NCBI RefSeq assembly: GCF_009707485.1
Contig: NZ_CP046121.1
Coordinates: forward strand, 2,790,001 to 2,854,000
Length of the DNA stretch: 64,000 nucleotides
Direction of reading: 5' to 3'
Origin: Nostocoides sp. HKS02
GTDB lineage: Bacteria; Actinomycetota; Actinomycetes; Actinomycetales; Dermatophilaceae
Position 1 is the first letter of the stretch; every line of letters begins with the position of its first letter. The position numbers and the translations under genes are program-made. This document shows positions 18,753 to 28,667 of this stretch, in pieces. A model generated the notes under the pieces. It did not search any database and was not told the origin of the DNA. It worked only from the letters and a program-made list of their open reading frames with translations.

Positions 18753-20843
18753 ATGAACCGTCTCACCGAGGCTGAGGGGCCGGGATCGCCCGAGGAGATT
18801 CGCAACGTGGTGCTGGTGGGGGCCAGCGGGGGCGGCAAGACGGCCCTGTTCGAGACGATGGTGGCGGCCCGGATTCCGGGCCGCCGCTCTCGTGAAGGCG
18901 ACAGTGCGTCGACCCTCGCCCTGACCGCCGCGGCCGTCCCGACCGGGGGACTCGTGGTCACCCTGCTCGACACCCCCGGGCACCCCGACTTCGTCGGTGA
19001 GGTGCGCGCCGGGCTGCGCGCCGCCGACGCCGCGCTGTTCGTCGTGTCCGCCGCCGACGGGGTGGACGAGGCCACCCGCCTGCTGTGGCGCGAGTGCGAG
19101 GTCCTCGGTATGCCGCGTGCCGTGGCCGTCACGCGGCTCGAGCAGGCACGGGCCGACTTCGAGGCGACCGCCGAGGCGTGTCGACGTGCGTTCGGCGACG
19201 CGCAGCCGCTCGCGCTGCCCCTGATGGAGGACGGGTCGGTGCGGGGCCTGCTCAACCTGCTGCGACGCACCGTGACCGAGTTCAGCGCCGGGGAGGGAGT
19301 CGACCGGGAGCCCACCGTCGACGAGGGTGAGCTCATCGACGCCCAGCGTGGGGAGCTCATCGAGTCGGTCATCGAGGAGTCCGAGGACGAGACCCTGCTC
19401 GAGCGCTACCTGGGCGGCCAGGAGGTCGACACCGACGCCGTTGCCCTGGACCTGCGGGCCGCCATCGCCACCGCCCGCTTCTTCCCCGTGCTCCCGACCC
19501 ACGCCCCGTCAGGGGTAGGCGTCGAGGCCTTGCTCGAACTCTTCGAGAAGGGGTTCCCGTCGCCCGTGCACGCCCTGGTGCCGACGGTCTACACACCCGC
19601 GGGTGGTGACTTCGGGCCGGTCACCTGCGACCCCGACGGCCCCCTGGTCGCCGAGGTGGTCCGGACCGCGACCGACCCGTTCGTCGGGCGGCAGTCGCTG
19701 GTGCGGGTGTTCTCCGGCACGCTGCGCCCCGACGAGCCGGTGCACCTGTCCGGCCACCTGCAGCACTTCGCCGCCCACCTGGTCGAGGAGCACGCCGACC
19801 ACGACACCGACGACGAACGGATCGGGCCGCTCGCCGCTCCGGTGGTCGAGGAGAGCCGACCGCTCTCTGCCGGGATCGCCGGCAGCATCGTGCTCGTGTC
19901 CAAGCTGGCCGGCGCCGAGACCTCCGACACCCTCTCGCGCAAGGACCGACCCGCCCTGGTCGAGCCGTGGCTGCTGCCCAACCCCCTGCTGCCGGTCGCC
20001 ATCCACGCCCGCTCCAAGGGCGACGAGGACAAGCTCGCCTCGGCCCTGCAACGCCTGGTCGCCGAGGACGTCACCATGCGGCTCGAGCACAACGCCGAGA
20101 CGCACCAGCTGGTGCTGTGGGCGATGGGCCCGGCGCACGTCGAGCACCTCATCTCGACCCTGGAGTCGCGCTACCACGTTCCGGTCGAGGTGGAGCCGAT
20201 GCGGACCTCCCTGCGGGAGACCTTCGTGCGCCCGACGACGGTGCAGGGTCGGTTGGTCAAGCAGTCGGGGGGCCACGGTCAGTACGCGGTCTGCCAGCTC
20301 CAGATCGACCCGCTCGAGCGTGGCGCGGGCATCGAGTTCGTCGACAAGGTCGTGGGCGGCGCGGTTCCCCGCCAGTTCATCGCCTCGGTGGAGAAGGGTG
20401 CGCGGATCCAGCTGGAGAAGGGCGTCCTGGCCGGCTACCCGGTGGTCGACGTCCGGGTCACCCTGCTCGACGGCAAGGCCCACTCGGTCGACTCCTCCGA
20501 CATGGCGTTCCAGACCGCTGCCGGCATGGCGTTGCGCGAGGCCGCGAACGACACCACGGTGTCGATGCTCGAACCGATCGACGAGGTGCGCATCGAGGTC
20601 TCTGACGACGCGGTCGGCGGGGTGCTGGCCGACCTGCGCGGGCGACGCGGCCAGGTGCACGGCACCGAGCCGTCCGAGCTCGGCGGTCGCACCGTGATCC
20701 ACGCGGAGATCCCCGCCCACGAGCTGTCGCGGTATGCCGTCGACCTGCGCTCGGTGTCGCACGGCACCGGCACGTTCACGCGCCAGTTCGTGCGCTACGA
20801 CTACATGCCCCCGGCGCTGGCCCGCGAGGTCACCGCGCAGTAG
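18753..20843 (+). CDS. Elongation factor G-like protein (EF-G2)
   Basis: A 696-residue translation-factor homologue found beside true EF-G in actinobacteria. The P-loop GASGGGKTAL and the G3 motif LLDTPGHPDF are intact. The guanine-specificity motif NKxD is absent; the equivalent position reads AVAVTRLEQARADF. Domains II-V follow, including QSGGHGQYAVCQLQI of domain IV and the C-terminal RGRRGQVHGTEPSELGG. The family paralogue in mycobacteria has been described as having weak or no translocation activity, so a ribosome-related but non-canonical role is likely. The ATG at 18753 follows AAGGTG. Confidence 0.85.
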   Translation: MNRLTEAEGPGSPEEIRNVVLVGASGGGKTALFETMVAARIPGRRSREGDSASTLALTAAAVPTGGLVVTLLDTPGHPDFVGEVRAGLRAADAALFVVSAADGVDEATRLLWRECEVLGMPRAVAVTRLEQARADFEATAEACRRAFGDAQPLALPLMEDGSVRGLLNLLRRTVTEFSAGEGVDREPTVDEGELIDAQRGELIESVIEESEDETLLERYLGGQEVDTDAVALDLRAAIATARFFPVLPTHAPSGVGVEALLELFEKGFPSPVHALVPTVYTPAGGDFGPVTCDPDGPLVAEVVRTATDPFVGRQSLVRVFSGTLRPDEPVHLSGHLQHFAAHLVEEHADHDTDDERIGPLAAPVVEESRPLSAGIAGSIVLVSKLAGAETSDTLSRKDRPALVEPWLLPNPLLPVAIHARSKGDEDKLASALQRLVAEDVTMRLEHNAETHQLVLWAMGPAHVEHLISTLESRYHVPVEVEPMRTSLRETFVRPTTVQGRLVKQSGGHGQYAVCQLQIDPLERGAGIEFVDKVVGGAVPRQFIASVEKGARIQLEKGVLAGYPVVDVRVTLLDGKAHSVDSSDMAFQTAAGMALREAANDTTVSMLEPIDEVRIEVSDDAVGGVLADLRGRRGQVHGTEPSELGGRTVIHAEIPAHELSRYAVDLRSVSHGTGTFTRQFVRYDYMPPALAREVTAQ

Positions 20844-20856
20844 GCCGAGTGGAGGA

Positions 20857-20884
20857 ATTTACAAACCAAGAGCTATTGTCAAAT
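20857..20884. promoter_or_regulatory. Imperfect palindrome in the alkB promoter region
   Basis: ATTTACAA and TTGTcAAAT form an inverted repeat (one extra base) separated by 11 bases, in an unusually AT-rich patch just upstream of alkB. It is a reasonable operator for the TetR-family regulator encoded at the end of the same operon. Confidence 0.45.
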
Positions 20885-20911
20885 CCATGGACGATACCTA
20901 CCATCGTGTCC

Positions 20912-22124
20912 ATGAACGGTGACCGCACCCCGGCTGGCGACTCGACGGCATACGCACCGCAGTGGACGGACCCCAAGCGGCACCTGTGGGTGCTCGGACT
21001 GGTGATCCCGCTGCTCGGCCCCGTGGGCGGGCTGTGGGTGCACCTCACCGGGTGGGGGGTCTTCTGGTGGTTCGGGCCGATCTTCGTCTTCGGCGTCATC
21101 CCGGTGATCGACGTGCTCGTCGGCCGCGACGCCCAGAACCCGCCCGAGGAGCTGCTCGACTGGCTCGAGGAGGACCGGTTCTACCGCTGGATCACCTATC
21201 TCTTCCTCCCCCCTCCAGTACGGCACCCTGGTCTGGGGCTGCTGGGCGCTCACCCACCTGGGTCTCTCCACGGTCGACAAGATCGGCCTCGCCGTCACCC
21301 TCGGCTGTGTCGGCGGCATCGCCATCAACACCGCGCACGAGCTCGGGCACAAGCGCGAGGAGCACGAGCGGTGGTTCGCCCGCATCGCGCTCGCGCAGAC
21401 CTTCTACGGCCACTTCTTCATCGAGCACAACCGCGGCCACCACGTTCGCGTCGCGACCCCCGAGGACCCCGCCAGCGCCCGGCTCGGCGAGACGGTCTAC
21501 GAGTTCTGGCCGCGGACCGTCGTGGGCAGCCTGCGCAACGCGTGGCGCCTCGAGCGGGTTCGGCTGTCGCGCCGCGGCGGCACGCCCTGGACCCTGCGCA
21601 ACGACATCCTCAACGCGTGGTCCTTCTCGGTGGTGCTCTGGGGTGCGCTGCTGGCCGCGTTCGGGTGGAACCTGTTGCCCTACCTGATGATCCAGGCAGT
21701 CATGGGCGTCCTGCTGCTCGAGACGGTCAACTACCTCGAGCACTACGGCATGCGGCGGCAGCGGGTCAACGGTGGGCGCTACGAGCGGGTCGACCCCAGC
21801 CACTCGTGGAACAGCAACAACCTCGCGACGAACGTCCTGCTCTACCACCTGCAACGGCACAGCGACCACCACGCCAACCCCACCCGTCGCTACCAGGCCC
21901 TGCGCGACTTCCCCGAGTCCCCGGTGCTGCCGACCGGGTATGCCGGGATGATCGTGCTCGCCCTCGTCCCGTGGGCGTGGCGCCGCGTCATGGACCCGCT
22001 CGTCCTGGCCCACTTCGAGGGCGACCTCACCCGTGCGAACCTCCACCCCCGCAACCGGGACCGCATGCTGCGCCGGTATGCCGGGTGGGCGCGCCCCGGT
22101 GGCTCTGACAGGCTGGCGGCGTGA
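20912..22124 (+). CDS. alkB: Alkane 1-monooxygenase AlkB, frameshifted
   Basis: Integral membrane di-iron monooxygenase that hydroxylates terminal methyl groups of medium-chain alkanes. Histidine boxes are present in order: HELGHK, EHNRGHH (with FFIEHNRGHHVRVATPEDP) and LQRHSDHH. The motif NYLEHYG also lies between the second and third boxes. About six membrane helices flank them. The frame changes by +1 in a C6 run (21208-21213); C5 restores YLFLPLQYGTLVWG. Corrected length is about 403 residues, the usual AlkB size. The start is taken as the ATG at 20912 (MNGDRTPAGD); an upstream GTG at 20849 would put the operator inside the gene. The stop overlaps the rubredoxin start as GTGA. Confidence 0.9.
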
Positions 22125-22309
22125 GCGAGTTCCGGTGCCCGGGCTGCGGGTACGTCTACGACGAGACCGTCGGCAACGAGCGGGAGGGGTTCCCGCCTGG
22201 CACCCCGTGGGCGAGCGTTCCGGATGACTGGACCTGCCCGGACTGCGCGGTGCGCGACAAGGTCGACTTCGAGCCGGTGGCCGTGCCCGCGGACGCGGAC
22301 TCGCGGTGA
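22121..22309 (+). CDS. rubA: Rubredoxin (AlkG type)
   Basis: A 62-residue iron protein passing electrons from rubredoxin reductase to AlkB. Iron ligands sit in CPGCGYVYDE and CPDCAV, with the conserved GFPPGTPWASVPDDW between them. The GTG start overlaps the alkB stop and its own stop overlaps the TetR gene, so the three genes are coupled. The rubredoxin reductase gene is not in the window. Confidence 0.96.
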   Translation: MSEFRCPGCGYVYDETVGNEREGFPPGTPWASVPDDWTCPDCAVRDKVDFEPVAVPADADSR

Positions 22310-22908
22310 GTGCGGCCCGGTTCGCTGACCAGACGCGCGAGCGACTGCGGGCTCGGGTCCTGGACGCCACGGCGGAGCTGACGGTCGGTCGGGGCTGGGG
22401 ATCGGTGACCATGTCGGCCGTCGCAGACCTCGTGGGCGTGAGCCGGCAGACGGTCTACAACGAGTTCGGCGGCAAACCGGCGCTGGGCGAGGCCCTCGTC
22501 ATGCGCGAGCTCGAGTCGTTCCTCGAGCTCGTCACCGGCGAGCTGACGACGGGAGACGTGCTCGTCGACGCCGTCGGCCGGGCGGTGGAGTCGGTCATGC
22601 GCGCAGCCGCGGACAACCCGCTGCTCAAGGACGTGCTCGTCTCGGCGCAGGGTGGCAGCGCCTCGCTGCTGCCCCTGCTCACCACGGACTCCGAGCTGTT
22701 GCTTGCGCGCGCCAGTGCCGTGGTCGGCGCGGCCGTCGAGGTGCGGCCGGAGGCGGCCGAGTTCAGCGACGCGGAGGTCGCGCGGCTGGTGGAGATCGTC
22801 GTGCGACTGGTGCTGAGCCACGTGGTGCAGCCGACCTCGCCGCCCGAACGGGTCGCTGCCGAGGTGGCCTGGGTGGTCGAGCGGATCGTGGCTGCCGGTC
22901 CGGTCTAG
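22306..22908 (+). CDS. TetR-family regulator of the alkane operon
   Basis: A 200-residue TetR regulator. The N-terminal helix-turn-helix lies in GSVTMSAVADLVGVSRQTVYNEFGGKPALGEAL (about residues 27-60); the rest is an all-helical ligand domain. Last in the alkB-rubA operon with a GTGA overlap, it matches the AlkU/AlkX-type regulators commonly found there and probably autoregulates through the palindrome upstream of alkB. The ligand (fatty acid or alkane-derived) is inferred. Confidence 0.9.
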   Translation: MSAARFADQTRERLRARVLDATAELTVGRGWGSVTMSAVADLVGVSRQTVYNEFGGKPALGEALVMRELESFLELVTGELTTGDVLVDAVGRAVESVMRAAADNPLLKDVLVSAQGGSASLLPLLTTDSELLLARASAVVGAAVEVRPEAAEFSDAEVARLVEIVVRLVLSHVVQPTSPPERVAAEVAWVVERIVAAGPV

Positions 22909-22920
22909 AGACCCGGCGAC

Positions 22921-23250
22921 TCAGAGAGCGCAACCGGTGGCGACCGCGAGTGCCGCGCAGGCCTGGCTCATGCGGGCTTCGGAGACGCGGCCGATCCGGT
23001 CGACGAGGAGCGCGACCGAAACGTTTTCGACGGCGTCCAGGCTGGCGACGCATGGTCGTGGGACCGGGTCGGTGCTTGGGTGCAGCTCGACCTCCGTGAG
23101 CAGGCCGCGAACGGTCGTGGTGCAGGGAGCAATGATCGCGCGTCGACGGCCTGTGATGGCTGCATCGCGGGAGAGGACCAGGGCCGGGCGACGCCCGACC
23201 TGAGGAAGCTCGCACCACCACACCTCGCCGCGCTGGGGAAGCGAGGTCAC
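22921..23250 (-). CDS. MazF/PemK-type toxin (endoribonuclease)
   Basis: A 109-residue toxin of the PemK/MazF fold. It starts [19 protein letters not shown] with the family's R-G-E-V-W strand, then [12 protein letters not shown] and [11 protein letters not shown]. The fold normally cleaves mRNA at short specific sequences; the specificity here is unknown. The start overlaps the antitoxin stop (ATGA), the usual antitoxin-first arrangement. Confidence 0.88.
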   Translation of the reverse strand: MTSLPQRGEVWWCELPQVGRRPALVLSRDAAITGRRRAIIAPCTTTVRGLLTEVELHPSTDPVPRPCVASLDAVENVSVALLVDRIGRVSEARMSQACAALAVATGCAL

Positions 23251-23495
23251 CGCGGGTCCGCCACCCGCAGGGCGTCGCTCCAGGACGCCAGGTCGCCCCA
23301 GGCGTCGGGCTCGTCGATCGGGTGTTCCGCGTATGCCTTGGCATACGCAGCATCGATCTCGGCGTCGCGATGCTGCGCCAGGTATGCCGTGAGCGCCGCC
23401 TCGAGCAGCGAAGCGTCGGTGTGCTTTCCGTGGACCGTGCGCGCCCGGTTCAGCAGCTCGGAGTCCACGGTCGTGCTCAGTCGTGCTTTGGCCAT
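23247..23495 (-). CDS. Antitoxin of the MazEF-type pair
   Basis: An 82-residue protein with an N-terminal ribbon-helix-helix-like stretch ([20 protein letters not shown]) and an acidic C-terminal tail ([21 protein letters not shown]) of the kind that neutralises MazF toxins. It precedes and overlaps the toxin gene. The coding region contains a perfect palindrome of the window's common octamer (GCGTATGCC tt GGCATACGC at 23329-23348). Confidence 0.8.
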   Translation of the reverse strand: MAKARLSTTVDSELLNRARTVHGKHTDASLLEAALTAYLAQHRDAEIDAAYAKAYAEHPIDEPDAWGDLASWSDALRVADPR

Positions 23496-23520
23496 GCCAC
23501 GATCATGCCACGATCATGCC
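23493..23520. promoter_or_regulatory. Direct repeats at the antitoxin start, candidate autoregulatory operator
   Basis: CATGCCACGAT is repeated exactly in tandem (23493-23503, 23504-23514) and a third partial copy CATGCCAT follows. The 11-base period places the copies on one face of the helix. They cover the antitoxin start codon, a usual place for toxin-antitoxin autorepression. Confidence 0.55.
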
Positions 23521-23600
23521 ATGGATGGCCGTGCCGGTCTCGTGGGTGGGATCGTCCGTGCGATGACCCGGAGGATCCCAGCCACGAGATGCCGTGGAAC

Positions 23601-24242
23601 TCACGCCAGGAGGGATGCCGGCGTCTCGACCCGGCCGCGTCGGGTGAGGTAGCCGTGCCAGAGCAGTCGCGCGGCCGTGGACCGGTGGGGCCGCCACCGC
23701 TCGCCGAGTGCCTCGAGCTCGGTGGCGCTCGGCGCCGTCGCGAGTCCGAGTGCTTCGGCGACGGCCACCTGGAGGGCGCGGTCCCCGACCGGCCACAGAT
23801 CCGGACGCCCGAGGCACGCCAGCAGGTAGACGTCCGCTGTCCACTGCCCGACGCCCGGCAGCGCGACCAGGGCCCGGCGCGCCGCCTCGTCGTCGAGGTC
23901 GGCGAGGGCGTCGAGGTCGAGGGTGCCGGTCACGATCGCGGTGGCCAGCGCGCGCAGGTAGCGGTCCTTCTGCCGCGATACCCCGTCGAGCCGCAGCTCC
24001 TCCGGTGTGGTCGCGAGCAGCGCGGCCGGTGTCATGGCGCCGATGCGCGCGACGACCTTGCCGTATGCCGCGGCCGCCGAGGCGAGCGACACCTGCTGCT
24101 CGAGGATGAGCAGGGCCAGGCTGGGGAACCCGGCGGGCCGCTGCCACAGGGTCGGTACCCCGCACCCGTCGACGAGCCGGGCCAGGTCGCCGTCACCTGC
24201 CACCAGCTCGGCGACGGTCGCGACAAACCCGGCCTCGTCCAT
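23601..24242 (-). CDS. DNA-3-methyladenine glycosylase II-like (AlkA/HhH-GPD)
   Basis: A 213-residue base-excision repair glycosylase. The helix-hairpin-helix LVALPGVGQWTADVYLLACLG and the catalytic Asp of WPVGDRAL about 20 residues later identify the HhH-GPD superfamily. FPSLALLILEQQVSLASAAAAYGKV is typical of AlkA-like proteins. It lacks the iron-sulphur cysteine cluster of Nth/MutY. It stands alone between the toxin-antitoxin pair and the dnaK promoter. Confidence 0.88.
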   Translation of the reverse strand: MDEAGFVATVAELVAGDGDLARLVDGCGVPTLWQRPAGFPSLALLILEQQVSLASAAAAYGKVVARIGAMTPAALLATTPEELRLDGVSRQKDRYLRALATAIVTGTLDLDALADLDDEAARRALVALPGVGQWTADVYLLACLGRPDLWPVGDRALQVAVAEALGLATAPSATELEALGERWRPHRSTAARLLWHGYLTRRGRVETPASLLA

Positions 24243-24303
24243 GTCGGCGACGATATCCCGCAGGCAGTCCAGCAGATCGGGAACATTTCTGCCGAGACCA
24301 AAG

Positions 24304-24324
24304 TTGAGTCGAGTGAACGCAAGT
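24304..24324 (+). promoter_or_regulatory. HAIR (HspR) operator 1 upstream of dnaK
   Basis: GTTGAGT-N7-ACGCAAG matches the HspR inverted repeat CTTGAGT-N7-ACTCAAG with two substitutions in total. It forms a tandem pair with the stronger site 40 bases downstream. Confidence 0.7.
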
Positions 24325-24364
24325 TTGAGAGCGTGGATTTGCCACGCGGCATACCAGCTCTTAA

Positions 24365-24385
24365 CTTGAGTGAAGGAAACTCAAC
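24365..24385 (+). promoter_or_regulatory. HAIR (HspR) operator 2 upstream of dnaK
   Basis: CTTGAGT-gaaggaa-ACTCAAC is a near-perfect HAIR element 25 bases before the dnaK start. HspR encoded at the end of this operon would bind it, with DnaK as co-repressor in known systems. Confidence 0.9.
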
Positions 24386-24409
24386 CCGAGCACCATTCAG
24401 GAGATCACC

Positions 24410-26295
<1,886 letters not shown>

Positions 26296-26299
<4 letters not shown>

Positions 26300-26928
26300 C
26301 CGAGCAGAGCCACGCTGAGCAGAGCACCTCTGCCCAGGACCCCGAGGTGGTGGTGGGTGAGGAGTCTTCCGAGCCCACCACCGCCGAGGCGGCCACCACC
26401 GCCGAGGCGGCCTCCACTGAACCCGGGCCTAGTGGCGACGGCGGTTTCGCCGATGTCGCGGCCCTGGCCGACGATGCACCGGTCGCCGACGACGCCGGGC
26501 TGGCGGCGGAACGGCTCGCCGACCTGCAGCGACTGCAGGCCGAGTATGTCAACTACAAGCGTCGGGTCGACCGCGATCGGGCCCTCGTGCAGGAGCGCGC
26601 CGCCCAGTCCGTCATCGAGGCTCTGCTGCCGGTGCTCGACGACATCCATGCGGCCCGTGAGCACGGCGACCTCGCGGACGGCCCGTTCGCATCCATCGCC
26701 GACAAGCTCGAGGGCGTGCTGGGCAAGTTCGGGCTGCAGCGCTACGGCGCGGCCGGCGAGGAGTTCGACCCGATGCTCCACGAGGCGCTCATGCACACCG
26801 CGTGGCCGCAGGACGGCTCGGTCGCCTCGACGGGCTCGACCACGGTCGTCAAGGTGCTCCAGCCCGGTTACCGCGCGGGTGAGCAGATTCTGCGTGCAGC
26901 GCGGGTCGCCGTCGCCGATCCTGAGTGA
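26296..26928 (+). CDS. grpE: Nucleotide exchange factor GrpE
   Basis: Releases ADP from DnaK. The 210-residue protein has a long disordered Ala/Glu/Thr-rich N-terminus of about 80 residues, then the coiled-coil [18 protein letters not shown] and a C-terminal beta-wing with the signature [18 protein letters not shown] and [18 protein letters not shown]. It uses a GTG start within a GTGA overlap with dnaK. Confidence 0.96.
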
Positions 26929-26972
26929 CCGCACCATCGCCGCACACACCAAGCTGAGAGGAGGGCGTCGAC

Positions 26973-27984
26973 ATGGCTAGCCAGGACTGGTTCGAGAAGG
27001 ACTTCTACGCGATCCTCGGCGTCCCCCAGGATGCCGATGCAGGGGCCATCAAGAAGGCCTACCGCAAGCTGGCGCGCCAGTACCATCCCGACCAGAACCC
27101 CGGGGACTCGGCGGCCGAGCAGCGCTTCAAGGAGATCGGCGAGGCGAACTCCGTCCTGTCCGATCCCGAGCAGCGGCGCGAGTACGACGCGGTGCGCCAG
27201 ATGGCGCGCGGCGGCGCGCGCTTCACCGCGGGTGGTCCGGGTGGCCAGGGCAACGGCGGCTTCGAGGACATCTTCTCCACGATGTTCGGTGGGGGTGGTG
27301 GCGCCGGGCCGCGCGTCCGGTACTCCACCGCGGGCGGCGGTGCACAACCCGACCTCGAGGACATCCTCGGCGGGATGTTCGGCGCAGGTGGCGGCCCGGC
27401 ATACGGCGGGTTCGGCTCGACGCGCGGGCCCCGCAAGGGTGCGGACCTCACCGCCCGCACCTCACTGTCGTTCCGCGATGCCGTGACCGGGGCTACGGTA
27501 ACGCTCGGCACCGCAGACGGCGGCCAGATCACGACGCGAATTCCCGCTGGTGTCAAGGATGGCCAGAAGATCCGGCTGCGCGGCAAGGGCCAGCCCGGCG
27601 ACGCCGGGGCGCCCGCGGGCGACCTGATCCTCACCGTCTCCGTCGAGTCCCACCCGGTGTTCGCCCGCGAGGGCGACAACCTGACGCTCGAGCTGCCGGT
27701 GACCTTCGCCGAGGCGGCACTCGGGGCGACTGTCGCCGTTCCTACCCTCGACGGCAAGCCGGTCAAGGTGCGCATCGCCCCGGGCACTCCCAGCGGTCGG
27801 GTCCTGCGCGTCAAGGGTCGCGGAGTTCCCCGGCCCGACAAGCCCGGCGACCTGCTCGCCAAGGTCGCTGTCATCGTGCCCCAACGGCTCTCCGATGAGG
27901 CCAGGGCGGCCGTCGAGGTGCTCCAGACCCAGGATGCCGGGCACGACCCCCGGGCCGAGCTTGTTCGCCGAGGCACGGAGGTAG
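26973..27984 (+). CDS. dnaJ: Co-chaperone DnaJ lacking a zinc finger, frame disturbed at the 3' end
   Basis: J-protein partner of DnaK. The J domain has the HPD motif (RQYHPDQNPG) and is followed by a Gly/Phe-rich linker (FGGGGGAGP, FGAGGGPAYGGFG) and the two C-terminal beta domains. No Cys-x-x-Cys-x-Gly-x-Gly repeats occur, so it is a class B (CbpA-like) protein although it occupies the dnaK operon. Near the end GCTTGTTC (27959-27966) diverts the frame. Read literally it runs to 28025 and overlaps hspR by 35 bases. With one T removed it ends AELFAEARR at 27984, just before the hspR ribosome-binding site. I take the corrected end. Confidence 0.93.
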
Positions 27985-27990
27985 GCGTCG

Positions 27991-28443
27991 ATGGCCGACA
28001 GGTACGGGTTCTCGCCGGACGATGACGCGCCTGTGTTCGTCATCTCCGTGGCCGCGACCCTCGCCGGCATGCACGCTCAGACCCTGCGGCAGTACGACCG
28101 CCTCGGACTGGTCACGCCGTCGCGCACCCGGGGCGGGGGTCGGCGCTACTCCGGGCGTGACGTCGCCCTGTTGCGCGAGGTGCAGCGGCTCTCACAGGAA
28201 GGCGTGAGCCTGGCCGGCATCCAGCGCATCCTCGAGCTGGAGAACCAGGTCAGCGCCCTGCGCGCTCGGGTCGGCGAGCTCGCCGCAGAGCTCCAGCGCA
28301 CCCGTGCCTCGGTGACCGGCTCCAGCCAGCACCGGGTCTTCGCCGTCGGTCCGACAGGCGATGTCATCGCACTGCGGGCCGGTGAGCGACCGCGCCAGAC
28401 GCGCCCGCCCCAGGCGTTGGTCGTCTGGCGCCCCAACACCTGA
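27991..28443 (+). CDS. hspR: MerR-family heat-shock repressor HspR
   Basis: Represses dnaK and clpB operons through HAIR sites. The 150-residue protein has the MerR helix-turn-helix VFVISVAATLAGMHAQTLRQYDRLGLV with the wing TRGGGRRYSGRDVALLREV, then a coiled-coil (LENQVSALRARVGELAAEL). It is preceded by GGAGG nine bases before ATG. It is the last gene of the operon, giving feedback control. Confidence 0.95.
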   Translation: MADRYGFSPDDDAPVFVISVAATLAGMHAQTLRQYDRLGLVTPSRTRGGGRRYSGRDVALLREVQRLSQEGVSLAGIQRILELENQVSALRARVGELAAELQRTRASVTGSSQHRVFAVGPTGDVIALRAGERPRQTRPPQALVVWRPNT

Positions 28444-28667
28444 CGGGGATCTTTCACGGGTCCTGACGGCCCGGATCTGGACCCGCCGAGCGGGCTTGTA
28501 GCACATCGAACTGCACTGAGGCCAGCGGCTATTCGAGATTGGAATAGCTGCTTGCGTCGCGTGGAGCCGGGGCTGAAGCCTGCCTCCGAGCCCAAGGCGC
28601 GTCGCCGTGACGCGCTGTGCTGCGCGGGGGTAGTGGTTGGCTCTGAGTCGTTGCGGGGGCATGCGTC
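28444..28667. other. Intergenic region between hspR and the Rhs gene
   Basis: Apart from the stem-loop after hspR I see only a moderately lower-GC stretch (around 28510-28560, TATTCGAGATTGGAATAGCT) that could hold the promoter of the Rhs gene. No gene is supported. Confidence 0.4.
28457..28485. terminator. Stem-loop after hspR
   Basis: CGGGTCC and GGACCCG form a perfect 7-pair stem with a 15-base loop starting 14 bases after the hspR stop. It is a candidate terminator of the dnaK operon; there is no T-tract. Confidence 0.45.

Noticed and set aside
20849..20911. Upstream GTG start for alkB
   Set aside because: The added residues are unlike AlkB N-termini, and the start would place the promoter-like palindrome inside the gene.
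23493..23520. Direct repeats as a CRISPR-like array
   Set aside because: Only two full copies with no spacers; better explained as an operator at the antitoxin start.
27985..28025. dnaJ running to 28025 and overlapping hspR
   Set aside because: The extension exists only because of the extra T at GCTTGTTC. The corrected end lies six bases before hspR.
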